Below, piece after piece: positions 1 to 10,199 of a stretch of 64,000 nucleotides of DNA. The stretch covers positions 39,404,437 through 39,468,436 of the forward strand of contig OX375873.1 in the NCBI GenBank assembly GCA_947359465.1, given 5' to 3'. Within the stretch, counting starts at the first letter, position 1, and each line of letters opens with the position of its first letter. The DNA comes from Metellina segmentata (taxonomy: Eukaryota > Arthropoda > Arachnida > Araneae > Tetragnathidae). The notes under the pieces were generated by a model. That model worked only from the letters and a program-made list of their open reading frames with translations, did not search any database and had not been told where the DNA came from. The position numbers and the translations under genes were made by a program.

Positions 1-840
1 GTAGTTAAGTAACATATATAAAGACTTTTTGGGGCAGCATCGGTGCTGAAAGTAAAATCTCATCCAGGAGCTCATTTCCATCTACATCACATTGGGTTTT
101 GTTTATGTCAATCAAAACTGTCTGCAGATTTAAATAGCTCTCCTTCTCAGTTCATAAGAAAATTGTCTATTTTCGTTGGTATGATGTGAGTTTCAGCTGA
201 GAACTCTGGACTGATCTCCAATTTCTCTGCCAGCTCTTTTGCATCAGTTATGACTTTATTCATACCATTCTCCGGTGTCATACTTTCCAAGATAGTTGTG
301 ACGTTTTCAATCAGGTCTAAGGCACTCTAAGGCATTTTCCCTCTTAAATTCTTTACTCACAAGATGGTCTAAAGAATGTGTTATTACATGCGAGCAAGCT
401 AAAGAAGAACCTGAAAATTTTCCGTTTCTTTGCAATACCAGAAGCGGTGTTTTTTCCAAAAGCATCAACTTTGGGGTCAGTTGTTGCCTTGTATATTGTA
501 TCATACCCTTCTATGTGGTATCGCAGAGGTTGGAGAGCATCTATTCTGCTTTCCGAACGAGTATCACTGAGAGGTTTAACCGTTAAAATAGTTGCGTTGT
601 TAGTCAAAATGCTCCACCTATGAGTGGAAGCTGAGAAAAAATTAAAGATATCTTGTACATTGCTAAAAGAAAAACACACTTATTGGGCATGATAGAATCG
701 TTTACCATGAGATTTAAGGAGTGGCTTCCACATGGGACGTAAAATGCTCGTGGGTTGAGATCTATAATTATTTTTTGGAACCCACTTTTTTTCCTCTTCA
801 TATTTGAACCATTGTCGTATCCCTGGCTACGCATATTTTT
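1..840 (-). pseudogene. hAT transposase remnant (DUF4371 / ZMYM1-like)
   Basis: On the - strand, three frames together read like the catalytic part of hAT transposases annotated as DUF4371 or zinc-finger MYM-type-like proteins. Visible pieces, in order: GYDNGSNMK with PRAFYVPCGSHSLNL (834-604), then FFSASTHRW, KPLSDTRSESRIDAL and LQPLRYHIEGYD (679-450), then a C-terminal stretch around 60-300 containing AKELAEKLEI. Frames shift between the pieces and stops interrupt them, so this is a dead copy. It runs off the left edge. Family recognition is from memory of conserved motifs. No terminal repeats were found. Confidence 0.7.
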
Positions 841-918
841 ATATTTACCTCGGATATGGATCTTTAAGAGAATATTTACATATACACTTTAGCGTGTCAA
901 GTTGGGAAGCTGACTCTA

Positions 919-1467
919 CACTAAATTGACATAAGTATTTGGACACTACATGATTAAAAAAAAAAAAAAAAGATTTATTATTATATTTAGAAACGGGTAG
1001 GGGCCACGAAACCATTTGCTTGTATTACAGCTGCAACACATCGAGTCTGGTCACAGGAATAGCACGTCATGCCTGTTGCAAGGCTGTGAGAAGAGATTGT
1101 AGTAAAGCCAGACGTACGTGGCGGTATCGTAGTCGCTCCAGTAAGTCCCACAAGTGCTCGATCGGATTGAGATCGGGGCTATGAACAAGCCAGTCAAGCA
1201 AATATCCTCATTTTCAGGAAACCAGTCCAGCCCACGTTTTGCAGTATGACATGGAGCTCTATCCGGTTGGAAGAAACAACCATCATCGCCGTAGTATTGC
1301 CATAGTGTAGTCAAGGCCGAATAATCCAGAACGTCGAGGCACACGTCAACGTTCATGATACCAGGTACATAAAGCAATGGCCGAGTCCTAACCAGGAAAA
1401 AAACCTACACTCAGATGGATCCTCCTCCGAATATCTGCAGTGTCCAAATACTTTTGTCCATATAGTG
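919..1467 (-). mobile_element. internally deleted Tc1/mariner element
   Basis: The ends are inverted repeats of about 35 bp: CACTAAATTGACATAAG on the left and, on the opposite strand at the right, CACTATATGGACAAAAG, both followed by TATTTGGACACT. A TA dinucleotide flanks each side (917-918 and 1468-1469), the usual Tc1/mariner target duplication. The - strand frame 1377-1051 carries the middle of a Tc1 transposase (MNVDVCLDVLDYSALTTLW, then QPDRAPCHTAKRGLDWF with the second catalytic Asp) and breaks before the final [12 protein letters not shown] block. At 549 bp it is far shorter than a complete element of about 1.6 kb. Confidence 0.85.
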
Positions 1468-1469
1468 TA

Positions 1470-2044
1470 TATTATGGTGAAGAAACAATCTACCCGTTTC
1501 TGGAGCAGTTAAATTTCACCATATTTTCCAAACAACAGCAGCAAAGACAGCGGGATGACGCGGCCTATTGGTGATCACTTGTTCAAAAGTACGCTATACA
1601 AAATTAAAGTGTGTGGCGAAGGAGGTACCATGCGTCGCGTGAATTATTTCCAGAAATCATTGTTTCCAACTAAAAAATTCTTAGTAGTAGTAAAAATTTT
1701 AAATACTTCAAAAGTGCACACAAATTCTTAAAAATCATCCAGGAATGAAATCCCTTGCATATACGATTCGAATTAGAGTAAAATGTTTTTAAATGAAGCA
1801 ATACTGATGGAAATCCTGCTTTAAGGCTAGAGCTACACTCTAGCATCATTGACCAATATTGAACTAATGAATGTTATGGAAATAAAACAACCAAATAAAA
1901 AAAACTGTAGTTAGTGAATTATAACGAAGTTTAATATTGAAATGAATATTTCATCTAACAAATATGAAACGAAACATTTATTGAATTAAGTTCATAAATG
2001 AGAGGCGTATTGTCAGCGAAAACTTACAAGTTTACACTTAAGTG
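1470..2044. other. 5' flank of the DRC7-like gene
   Basis: About 570 bases of AT-rich sequence between the Tc1 element and the DRC7-like start. I see no convincing ORF, core promoter motif or repeat. An in-frame TAA at 2039-2041, six bases before the ATG, fixes the left limit of the coding frame. Confidence 0.5.
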
Positions 2045-5000
2045 ATGGAACACAGTTTACCAAGTTCTTATATTATCAACAGTCAAAGGGAAAATGAATT
2101 ATTGGATCTCGCTGAAAATTTTCAGCGTCAATTTCGATATCTTTATCCACATAGACCAATACCTCCCCTCTACTTGGAGAATGAATGCAGAGTGAAAAAA
2201 CTCGTTAGTACGTCTTTGTGTCCATCCCGAGTAACAAAGCCAACAAAATTAGCAGAAAGGAAGGATTGTGCTTCTTTTGTATCCGACTTCTTTGAATACG
2301 ATCTACTTGAATTTCCAACAGAATGCCCAAAGCAGCTTTCGTCACTTGACGATATTATCAGAAAACGTCGAGGCAATAGTTTAGAATTGAGCACGGCCCT
2401 GTGCACGTTCTTACTATCATCTGGCTTGGATGCTTACGTCGTGCAAGGATATGCAACTAGAGACGTATCCGAAAAAATCGAGAAGGAAAAGGAAGACCTA
2501 CCTATTACTTTACCTCAGAGGTTCAGATGTTATGAAGCGTTGTTTCATGGAAACCTGGAATCAAACGACGCCACGAGAAACAAAAGCAAATATTCCATAG
2601 ATTTTTTAAAAGCAAAGCAATTTTGGGTGGAGGGAAAAGTTGAAGAAGCGCCGTATGAATTAAGGAAACAGGTGGATGTAACAAAAGAGGAGGATGATGT
2701 TTTGTTTGGGAGGAGAGTTCATTTCTGGGTTTTATTACTTGAAACAAAAAACGGCACATCCTACGCAACTTTTCAGGAGGCAACAACAGGTGAAGCTGTA
2801 CAATTGGACAGCATCAAATATTTAGGAATAGAATTTATATGGAATGACAAAAACTTTTGGAGTTGCAACCAGGAGCGTGTTTCATCCTGCAAAAGCTTAT
2901 CATTCGAGTTTGATGATAGTAATATGTGGGAAGCTTTTTTGCCAGAGTACAGCATACACACTACGGAAGAGATGAAAGAAAAGCAGATTCGTATGCCAGA
3001 TACATGGATAAGAAACATTGAAATTTCTCAAGAGGAGGTGAAAAACAGGTTTCACCCGGACGGTAAGCACGTACGTTACAAAACAGCTCAAATTGACAAG
3101 CATAATCCAGGTATATTGGAAGACGGATTGGTGTTCAGAGTTATTTATTACGATGCAGTTGAACTGGATAGACCCTTGAAAGCCCATGCTTTCTATACTG
3201 GAAGAGAAGACAATTTGGAGTATCGGATAGTTAACTTTGAAAAAAACATTGCGAATGAAATGTTTGCACTTGGTAGGGAAGATGCCCTGAAAGAGTATAA
3301 GTACCATTTAGATAAAGATCCATCGTTTGTTCAAAAGATGAAATTTTGGTCTCACCTAAGAAAAGACGGTCTTTCTACTAAGGAATGGACAGAAACTATG
3401 ACCAAAGATAGCTACACTAATCGCTCAGATTTGCTTTGCACAAGGGAAGTTGTATATAAGATTAAAACTCCATTTGAAAGCGATCAAAATGTTTTCGATG
3501 GAAATATTGATGAAAGTGTCACCAAGGCAAAAGATACAAATATTCAAAAGGATGATAATCAGGAATTGAAGACTGAAAATAGTTTCTATGAAGAAAAACT
3601 GGAGCAAAAAGAGGGCGAAAATGAAACAAAAGAAGATACAAAAGAATGGTGCATCGGTCCAGCGGATTTCGATAGTGTTGATCCCTTATTTGAAAAGGCA
3701 GACGTCTCCAGCTGGAGTTTTCATAACTTCTTGGAATGCCTCGATCCTGCAGAAAGATATGCCACGTCTGAATCAGACTCCGAAGACAAAGAGCAAAGTC
3801 GGAAAGAAACATGCAAAGAAGTTTATAAAGCAGAAGTTAGTTCAAGAAAACCAGAGGTATTATGTGAAAATCTAGAAATTACGGAGCAAGCAGATTCAAA
3901 TGCACACGAAGGGCATGAAGACAAACGAAATTGGGAAATCGGTTTTGAGAAAAAAGAAAATAAAATAGGTGACGAAAAGAACATAATCGTAGATGCTTCT
4001 TGGAACAGGGCTACAGAACCCGATGCTAGCAAAAGTTTAGATGAACACGGCAAAGAAAACACTGCTTCTAAAAAGGATATGGAAAAGAACAGAGACCCTG
4101 AAGATAACGAGGTGAACAGAACTCAAGATTCTGGTGAAGAAAATCGCAACGAACAAAATGGCGAAAAGAACAAAAACCCAGATGAAAATTATGAGATGAA
4201 TGAGACTACAGAAGATAATCAAGACAGAACTAAAGAAGATAATGAAGACATAATTACTAAAGATAATGAAAACAGTACCACAGGAGATAACGAAGACAGA
4301 ACTATAGAAGTTAATGAAGACAGAACTACAGAAGATAATTATGCCAGAACTACAGAAGATAATTATGCCAGAACTACAGAAGATAATGAAGACAGATCTA
4401 TAGAAGATAATGGTAACAGGACTATAGAAGATAACGAAGACAAAACTACAGAAGATAATGAAGACAGAACTACAGAAGATAGTGAAGAGGAGAGAACTAC
4501 AGAAGATAGTGAAGAGGACAGAACTACTGACAAAGAAAGCGAAGTTGAGGAAGATCTTGAAATTTATGATGAAATAAATTTCGATGCTTTATCAGACGAG
4601 GAACTAGAAATAGATTATCAAATTTACTTGAAGGGATTATGGGAGATGTATTGTAGTACAAATGAGACAAACCTGTTTTACATGGAAGAAGAATTTAATA
4701 TTCGAAAAGATATGCAACGAAAAGATATTCTTCGTAAAAAGAAAAATATTGTAAGGAAAAGGCGGATGAATATTAGATTCATTCAAAGAAAAGAATTGGG
4801 CACGCCTTCTATTCGAAAATATAAAAGAAAATCAGAAGAAAATGCCAAAGAACACAAAGGTCTTCATGCAAATGCTCTTATTTTCAACCTAGGTTTAAAA
4901 GAAAAGATGAACATTTCAGATATCTCTGATTTATCAGAATTCCACGAGATCCAAGATTTGGAAAAGAAATACGTTGATGACGCAAATGAGGAAATCATTC

Positions 5001-5449
5001 AAGTGGAAGGTATGAAACTTTTAAATAGTAGACTCAGAAAATTTTCAGAAGCTGAAAAACTAACTGACAAACGCCTTCTTTGGATCAAGCATGGTTACTC
5101 AGATGATCTATCATGTTCTCTTGAAAACTGCATTCGAAACGTTTGGTTCATGTTAGATATAAACTCTTACAGAATCGATTTTCATCACCCAAACGAACGA
5201 TGCAGTTCCAGGACTTTAATTTTCACGAAACCAGAAAGTGAGACCACAGAATTTTCATTCTCCGATTATTTGTGCAGGGAGATAATTCCCGCTTATGAAA
5301 CGACCAAAATCAGTAGACTTCGACAGTACTCCTATCTCGTCGGTCTTATAAAGAAGGAACCTCTGATTTTGGAGGAACACTCAAAGTCAGAGAAGGAAAT
5401 GGGGAAAATTTTGGCAGAGAGAGTAAAGGTATCCTCTAAACTAAGCTAG
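2045..5449 (+). CDS. DRC7: Dynein regulatory complex subunit 7-like protein (CCDC135/lobo family)
   Basis: A single 1134-residue frame without introns. The N-terminus matches DRC7: ENELLDLAENFQRQF then LENECRVKKLVSTSLCPS (residues 17-61), DCASFVSDFFEYDLL (74-88), and a transglutaminase-like core IIRKRRGNSLELSTALC (104-120) with SSGLDAYVVQGYATRDV. The family has RGNC/KGNC with a cysteine; here it is Ser112, so any ancestral thiol chemistry is lost. His226 (VHFWVLL) and EATTG follow. DRC7 is a structural linker subunit of the axonemal nexin-dynein regulatory complex and acts in motile cilia or sperm. Residues about 718-830 are an acidic repeat of period 8 (RTTEDNED-like), which together with the charged linker makes the protein longer than the vertebrate form (about 870 residues). 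ATG 2045 is the first in-frame Met after a TAA at 2039; the GTG at 2042 is not needed. The lack of introns suggests a retrocopy or intron loss, but the frame is intact and not visibly decayed. Confidence 0.88.
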   Translation: MEHSLPSSYIINSQRENELLDLAENFQRQFRYLYPHRPIPPLYLENECRVKKLVSTSLCPSRVTKPTKLAERKDCASFVSDFFEYDLLEFPTECPKQLSSLDDIIRKRRGNSLELSTALCTFLLSSGLDAYVVQGYATRDVSEKIEKEKEDLPITLPQRFRCYEALFHGNLESNDATRNKSKYSIDFLKAKQFWVEGKVEEAPYELRKQVDVTKEEDDVLFGRRVHFWVLLLETKNGTSYATFQEATTGEAVQLDSIKYLGIEFIWNDKNFWSCNQERVSSCKSLSFEFDDSNMWEAFLPEYSIHTTEEMKEKQIRMPDTWIRNIEISQEEVKNRFHPDGKHVRYKTAQIDKHNPGILEDGLVFRVIYYDAVELDRPLKAHAFYTGREDNLEYRIVNFEKNIANEMFALGREDALKEYKYHLDKDPSFVQKMKFWSHLRKDGLSTKEWTETMTKDSYTNRSDLLCTREVVYKIKTPFESDQNVFDGNIDESVTKAKDTNIQKDDNQELKTENSFYEEKLEQKEGENETKEDTKEWCIGPADFDSVDPLFEKADVSSWSFHNFLECLDPAERYATSESDSEDKEQSRKETCKEVYKAEVSSRKPEVLCENLEITEQADSNAHEGHEDKRNWEIGFEKKENKIGDEKNIIVDASWNRATEPDASKSLDEHGKENTASKKDMEKNRDPEDNEVNRTQDSGEENRNEQNGEKNKNPDENYEMNETTEDNQDRTKEDNEDIITKDNENSTTGDNEDRTIEVNEDRTTEDNYARTTEDNYARTTEDNEDRSIEDNGNRTIEDNEDKTTEDNEDRTTEDSEEERTTEDSEEDRTTDKESEVEEDLEIYDEINFDALSDEELEIDYQIYLKGLWEMYCSTNETNLFYMEEEFNIRKDMQRKDILRKKKNIVRKRRMNIRFIQRKELGTPSIRKYKRKSEENAKEHKGLHANALIFNLGLKEKMNISDISDLSEFHEIQDLEKKYVDDANEEIIQVEGMKLLNSRLRKFSEAEKLTDKRLLWIKHGYSDDLSCSLENCIRNVWFMLDINSYRIDFHHPNERCSSRTLIFTKPESETTEFSFSDYLCREIIPAYETTKISRLRQYSYLVGLIKKEPLILEEHSKSEKEMGKILAERVKVSSKLS
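4197..4531 (+). repeat. 24-bp coding tandem repeat in the DRC7-like gene
   Basis: About thirteen imperfect copies of a 24-base unit read as T-E-D-N-E-D-R-T variants (AGAACTACAGAAGATAATGA and relatives). The unit stays in frame and gives a highly acidic, disordered-looking tract. Units differ by point changes, and the last two carry a one-codon insertion (TTEDSEEERTTEDSEEDRTT). Copy number is likely to vary between individuals or species. Confidence 0.85.
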
Positions 5450-5470
5450 TTCCACGGGCCACTCAGACCT

Positions 5471-5495
5471 CAAGGTTAATGGAACATTAACCTTG
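5471..5495 (+). promoter_or_regulatory. perfect stem-loop just after the DRC7-like stop codon
   Basis: CAAGGTTAATG (5471-5481), loop GAA, then CATTAACCTTG (5485-5495): an 11-bp perfect stem starting 22 bases past the TAG. It would sit at the start of the 3' UTR. It is not the histone 3' stem-loop consensus. A function in mRNA stability or 3' processing is inference. Confidence 0.6.
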
Positions 5496-5643
5496 GAAAA
5501 ATGACTACAAATTTAATAGAATATATCATATACTTTATTCCACAAACCTTGCACTCGGTGCTAACAATCTAGCTTATTTCAGAAGTACTTCATAACATGG
5601 AAGCATTTTTTTTGTGTCGTTTTAGAAAAATTCCCTAAAAACT

Positions 5644-5649
5644 AATAAA
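5644..5649 (+). terminator. candidate poly(A) signal for the DRC7-like gene
   Basis: AATAAA 195 bases after the stop codon, followed by a T/G-rich stretch. Others are present nearby in this AT-rich sequence, so the assignment is tentative. Confidence 0.35.
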
Positions 5650-5769
5650 AGTTTTGTTCCAAGTTAATTTTTGAGGTTGATTTTTAGGGCTTTTTGAGAC
5701 AAAGGGGGGGGAGGGGGGTACACTAAATTTCCACTCTAATAAAAACTTCGCTATTCTTTTCAGACTAAA

Positions 5770-5830
5770 ACAATGTTATGGTTGGTTGAATTTACGTCGC
5801 ACTGGAGCAACAAAACGGGCTATCATAAAA
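5770..5830 (-). repeat. SINE tail fragment (family 1)
   Basis: TTGAATTTACGTCGCACTGG followed by AGCAACAAAACGGGCTA matches the far end of the tRNA-derived SINE seen more fully at 61022-61326. Only the tail is present. Confidence 0.5.
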
Positions 5831-6319
5831 TTTTACGCAGTTTGTACTCTGCAATGTAAAGATATGCAGCATTACTTGTGGTTAATAACTCAGACAAGGT
5901 AGCATAATGGGGTTTATTGAAAAGGTGTCAAGAGCTCGCTGTGAATATTTTGGTTTAGTGTTGCCGTTGAACTGCCATCAGTTGCAACTGTGAATCCCAA
6001 GATGTTTTTCTCTACCACAGGGTTCCCACTCTTTTTCTCTAACTAAAAATAAGGACTTTCTAAGCACTTTTGAGGACAAAATAAGGATTTAAATAAAACA
6101 TCAAAGTAACCGTATTATACAATGTAATAACTGACTTTCGACCAAATGGGGATGCTCTTACAGATTAGTTAAGCTTATAAGAATAGTAGTATGTAAAAAA
6201 AATTAATATTCAAGTCTATTTTCTAAAAATTATACACAAAAATGAGATATTTCGAAATAAGCCGTCTGATTTTTACAGAATTTAGCAGTTAATAATATGA
6301 GCATTTATGTGTACACGTA

Positions 6320-7145
6320 TCTCTACTATTTTAACAGGAAGTGTCTGTTTGTCTGTTTCTTGCCGCAAAATCCTGACGATTCTATGGCACTTACAGCAAT
6401 GACATTTGGCACACAGGTAGTCCAAATTGTTTGCAAGTTTTGGGTCGCGGCGAATTTTAAAATTTAATCATTATTGAATGCTACAACAAAGAAGAGATCA
6501 CAGATTCTAAATTTATTGTGTTTGTTTCCGTTTTGATTTTGCTCGTATTTTCCAGCCAGATGATAAAAACAAACAATATTTTAATTGGAGTCAATTAGTT
6601 ATTTTTCTATCTCCTAGACCGTAAAGATAGAGCAAAAATTTTACCAGATTTATTTGAAATCTGCGGAAAATTTCACTTTAGATCCATACCTAAAAATATG
6701 ATTTTCTGTATACAAATAACTTTGAAATTGAATATACCTTTTATATTTTTGTACGAGATTGTGACGTCACGGTATTTCCTTTCCAAAAATAAACAGATAG
6801 CATTTCGTGCCCTTTGCGTTAAAAAAAAAAAAACAGAGAACATTTCCTGCCCTCTTTGATTTCAGAGGAGAGCAAAAAATAAAAAGCTTTATGACAGGCA
6901 TTGTTTAGCTCTTTTTCGTAAAAGCGGATTCGTTAAAGATAGATTTTTTAATCTATGTGAAATTTCACTTTAGATTGATACCTAAAAATATGATTTTCAT
7001 TAAATAAATAATTTTTAAATTGAATATATCTTCATTTTGGTTTAGAAATCTGTGGATCTTTGCACCAGATTAATACCTTACATCACGGCGTAGTCAGTTG
7101 TGTTGGTTTACACAGGCAACGCCGGGCTGGCCACGCTGTGGCTAG
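6320..7145 (+). mobile_element. non-autonomous Helitron
   Basis: Begins TCTCTACTATTTTAA, the canonical Helitron 5' end, and finishes with a hairpin GCCAC-GCT-GTGGC running into CTAG followed by T. The insertion lies between A (6319) and T (7146) with no target duplication. The sister copy of the host element has the uninterrupted site near 29700-29715 (GTACAAATATTAGTAAC), so both ends are defined by an empty-site comparison. No Rep/helicase coding was found. Relatives occur at 54345-55450 and 58735-59222. Confidence 0.88.
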
Positions 7146-7894
7146 TTAGTAATATGTGTAAGTACATAAACAAATTATAGAATGGAGATCGCAAGAAAAA
7201 AAAATTTGAATGTCTTTATTTTATCTCTTCGCTGTGCATTTGCTTTTATGAAAGGGGAAAGAAAGAGTTAAGTTTGATGAGGACCGGACTTAGTGTTGTT
7301 GGTATTAAAGCTGCTGTTGCGAGTTTGATTTCGTTTTCGTATTCTTTTCATATTGTTTTGTTTTTACTTTTTAATGGTCTTTAGGGGAGTGTAGGAGCAA
7401 TTTTTTAGCATATTGCTGTTCATAGGTAGGAAACACCATAAAGTGTTGGTGTATCAGAGTGGAGTCTTACCCAGATAAAACTTTCATTTAAAAAAATTTC
7501 CTAATTAAAAAAAATGTTTTTTGGTTTTGAAATTACAGTGCTTATTTTGTTGTGTCTGCAGCTTCAGCCTGCTTATGAAATGGAAATTACTCACCCCAGT
7601 AATTATTTTAAATACACTTTCATAAATTCATAATGAAAATAAGAAGAAAATTAATTTATTGGAACATCGGAGGTTTCAATAAAATTAAATTAGTGGCAAA
7701 ATATTAATTTACTAAAAGGATGTAAAAGAAAAGAATACGTCAGAGTCAAATTTCACAGGATCGGAGACCGAACGAGTTTCGAAGAAAATATTTTCCCGTG
7801 AACCAAAACGAATCATAAGAGTTATGCAAAAACTTTGATAAATTTATAAAACGATTTTAAAAAATGCAATTTTATTGAATAGGTATTCAACTAG

Positions 7895-8075
7895 TTGCCA
7901 CCGTCCAAGCCTAAGCCATTCGGTGTATTGCATCATAATTTTGAATCACAATCAGATGACGAGACATCTAAGCTGGCACCACACTCTCCAAACTTCCTCA
8001 CCAACCCAACATAAGGACGTTCGGCCACAACGTATGTAAGGTGTACCAGCCGCCTCTACACAATACACTTACAAA
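7895..8075 (-). repeat. SINE family 1, head deleted, inside copy I
   Basis: Matches the SINE body at 31590-31838 at the same place in the host element (flanked by the same AATGCAATTTTATT and AATTAATTTGAAAATAATCAT-type sequence). The tRNA-like head present in copy II is missing here. Sharing the position means the SINE inserted before the host element multiplied. Confidence 0.7.
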
Positions 8076-9587
8076 CATAATTTTACTGAAACAAAATTAA
8101 TTTGAAAATAATCATTTAAGCTGACAATGGAAGAAGATTGTGCATGGCATAACAAAGGCAAAGTGAAATTCAAGCACAGTCAGCCATTGAGTATTTGTCA
8201 CCCGGATACAAAGAGAAAAAAATTATAAATCATAGAAAAATTACTTTCACTTTCGGTCAGCGGCCAAATACGACACAAGTCCAAAATTTTCAGTTTTCAA
8301 ACGACTTTTCCTGATTTATGAAATTTTCCGAGTATTCCCGGTTCTCCAGCACTCTAGTTCACGTTTTTGGGATCTTTTCCTCCAATGTTTTTTTAATCGA
8401 GCGGGTTTTTTTTTTTCGGAACTGTGATAACAGTATGCTTCAAATTTTCAAAACAGAATCACACCCGAAAATCTTAAAAAAAAAAGTTATTATTATTTTT
8501 TTTTTGGATAGTTTTAACAAAGAATTAGAAGCCTAAAAAAAAGCTAGATTTGGAAAAAAAATGGCAACACATCGGGTTGCCACTTAGATAGCAGTATTAA
8601 TTCAAATAAATTATCTTAACATTGTTTTTGATTCACCAACAATCTTAAAAATACACTTCCTCATAATTATAATAAATTTTTAAAACATTGCACTCGCGGG
8701 TAACTGAATAAAACAAAATTAATTAACGTTTGATGATTGTATTCTAGTTTCCTCTATCAGGGCAACTATTTTGTGCATTGCGAGAGCCACTCACAGGTCG
8801 AAAACAGACCGATTTTCAAGTTTTTAAAGCGTATTATGTGCTCATCAAGAGTCAATCGACAATTTGCATATCGCGTATCAAGGGTTGACATTCAAGTAAG
8901 CCAGTTCTCAAATCCACACCAAAACCGTACTTGTAAGCCGTTTTATCGCCGATCAGCTGATAAAAAGAGGTAGGAAATATTGTGAAAAAATATCGTCATT
9001 TGAAAACTCAATTTTGTTTCAAAGGAAAATAAGCACTTATAAGGACTATTGATGCAAAATAAGCACTTCTAAGGGCCCTTAGAAATGGAAGGTCAAAATA
9101 AGCACTTTGTAAGCACCCGTGGGAACCCTGTACCAGCACAGTATTAGCCCTCGACATCAATTATACCCGGGTTGTGAGGCTCTCTTGGGATTTGTCCTTT
9201 TTGTTTCAAAGCGCGAATCATTGACAGGTCATAGAAGAAAATGCGTTTTCGGGTCTCGTTTTTATTTATTAACAATTTGACAGGATTTTTAGTCGGCAGA
9301 GTAAAAATTTCACTCACAAATGGCGAGTGGAAATTCTTTTTATGGCCTGAATTAACACGCTATTAACTAAATGAATTTATTATTTGAGCTGACCAGTATG
9401 TTTGTATACGCTAGTCCTTCGGAACAGTCATTTTTATTTTCTAATGCTGTATATAAAGTTTATAAACAAATTCTAGAATGGAGACAGCAATTGAAAAGGG
9501 AAATAATTTTAGAAGATTCTGCTGAAATTTCCATTTCTGTAATATCAGCTCGAAGAAACGTTTTGTTAGATTTTGAATAGTTCAGTT

Positions 9588-10120
9588 CTATTTTCCCTTT
9601 TCTACTGATTTATAAACTTTTCTGATTTTCAAAATTTTGTACTGTTCTTGCAAATGAAGGAAATATTTTTGCCTTGAAGAGACAAACTTTCTCATCTCTT
9701 TTGTTAAAGTTGTAGTGTGAATATCTTTCGAATTATTTGTATTCTCATAAAAAGTCTCAGCAGTGTAATATTCTTCCTTTAAGTTTTCAACCTCTGATTT
9801 ATTTACACTGAATACACGTTCTACTGTAGCTTGTCCATGTGATAAAATCATAAGAACTTTCATTATTTTCTCCATAACTTTTCTAGGATCTTACCTTAAG
9901 GGACTGATCCCGGACCGTCGACAATAGCCCGCTGTGTTGCTCTAGTATGACGTTAACTAAAATTACCATTACCATAACTTTTCACTTTAAGTAAAAAATC
10001 ACTTAAACTGTCAGATTTTGGATCAAAGTTTTTGAATGATGCCGAGGACTTTGAGACTGTTGTTTCTAAAAACTCTTTAAATTGAAGCAATAAGGCATCG
10101 CATTCATCTCGTAAGCAGTT
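9588..10120 (-). pseudogene. hAT transposase C-terminal remnant
   Basis: The - strand frame 9875-9588 starts near ILSHGQATVERVFSVNKSE, the dimerisation-domain signature of hAT transposases. The coding trace continues upstream at about 10120-9984 (LLLQFKEFLE and DSLSDFLLKVKSYG). A SINE fragment (9884-9971) splits the two parts. It may belong to the same family as the remnant at 1-840. Confidence 0.65.
9884..9971 (-). repeat. SINE family 1 fragment with 12-bp target duplication
   Basis: An 88-bp insert flanked by exact copies of CCATAACTTTTC (9872-9883 and 9972-9983). The inside (GACCGTCGACAATAGCCCGC, TGTGTTGCTCTAGTATGACG) is the tail of SINE family 1. A duplication of this length indicates target-primed reverse transcription. 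Confidence 0.75.
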
Positions 10121-10197
10121 TCATCGTCGATCGGGCGCTAAAAAGAGGTCAGAAATATTATGAAAAAATTTCATATTTTGAAAACTGAATTTTGTAC
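10105..10197. repeat. fragment of the CAGGG element
   Basis: Matches the right subterminal part of copy I (8925-9015): the GTTTCATCGTCGATCGG-type block, then AGAAATATTATGAAAAAAT and GAAAACTGAATTTTG. It is a short orphan piece. Confidence 0.55.
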
Positions 10198-10199
10198 TG

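Larger units (their letters stand above)
6018..9130. mobile_element. CAGGG-terminus non-autonomous DNA transposon, copy I
   Basis: Starts CAGGGTTCCCAC and ends GTGGGAACCCTG, a perfect 12-bp terminal inverted repeat, with the 5-bp direct repeat TACCA on each side (6013-6017 and 9131-9135). The subterminal parts carry repeated AAGGACTTTCTAAGCACTTT-like blocks. The inside has no transposase frame. It shares most of its length with copy II (29411-33811). The Helitron at 6320-7145 and the SINE at about 7895-8075 lie inside it. The terminus resembles some hAT families, but the 5-bp duplication is shorter than the usual 8, so I leave the superfamily open. Confidence 0.8.

Noticed and set aside
2042..2044. 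GTG as start of the DRC7-like frame
   Set aside because: A nuclear gene would use the ATG directly after it at 2045; the GTG only lengthens the frame by one codon after an in-frame TAA.
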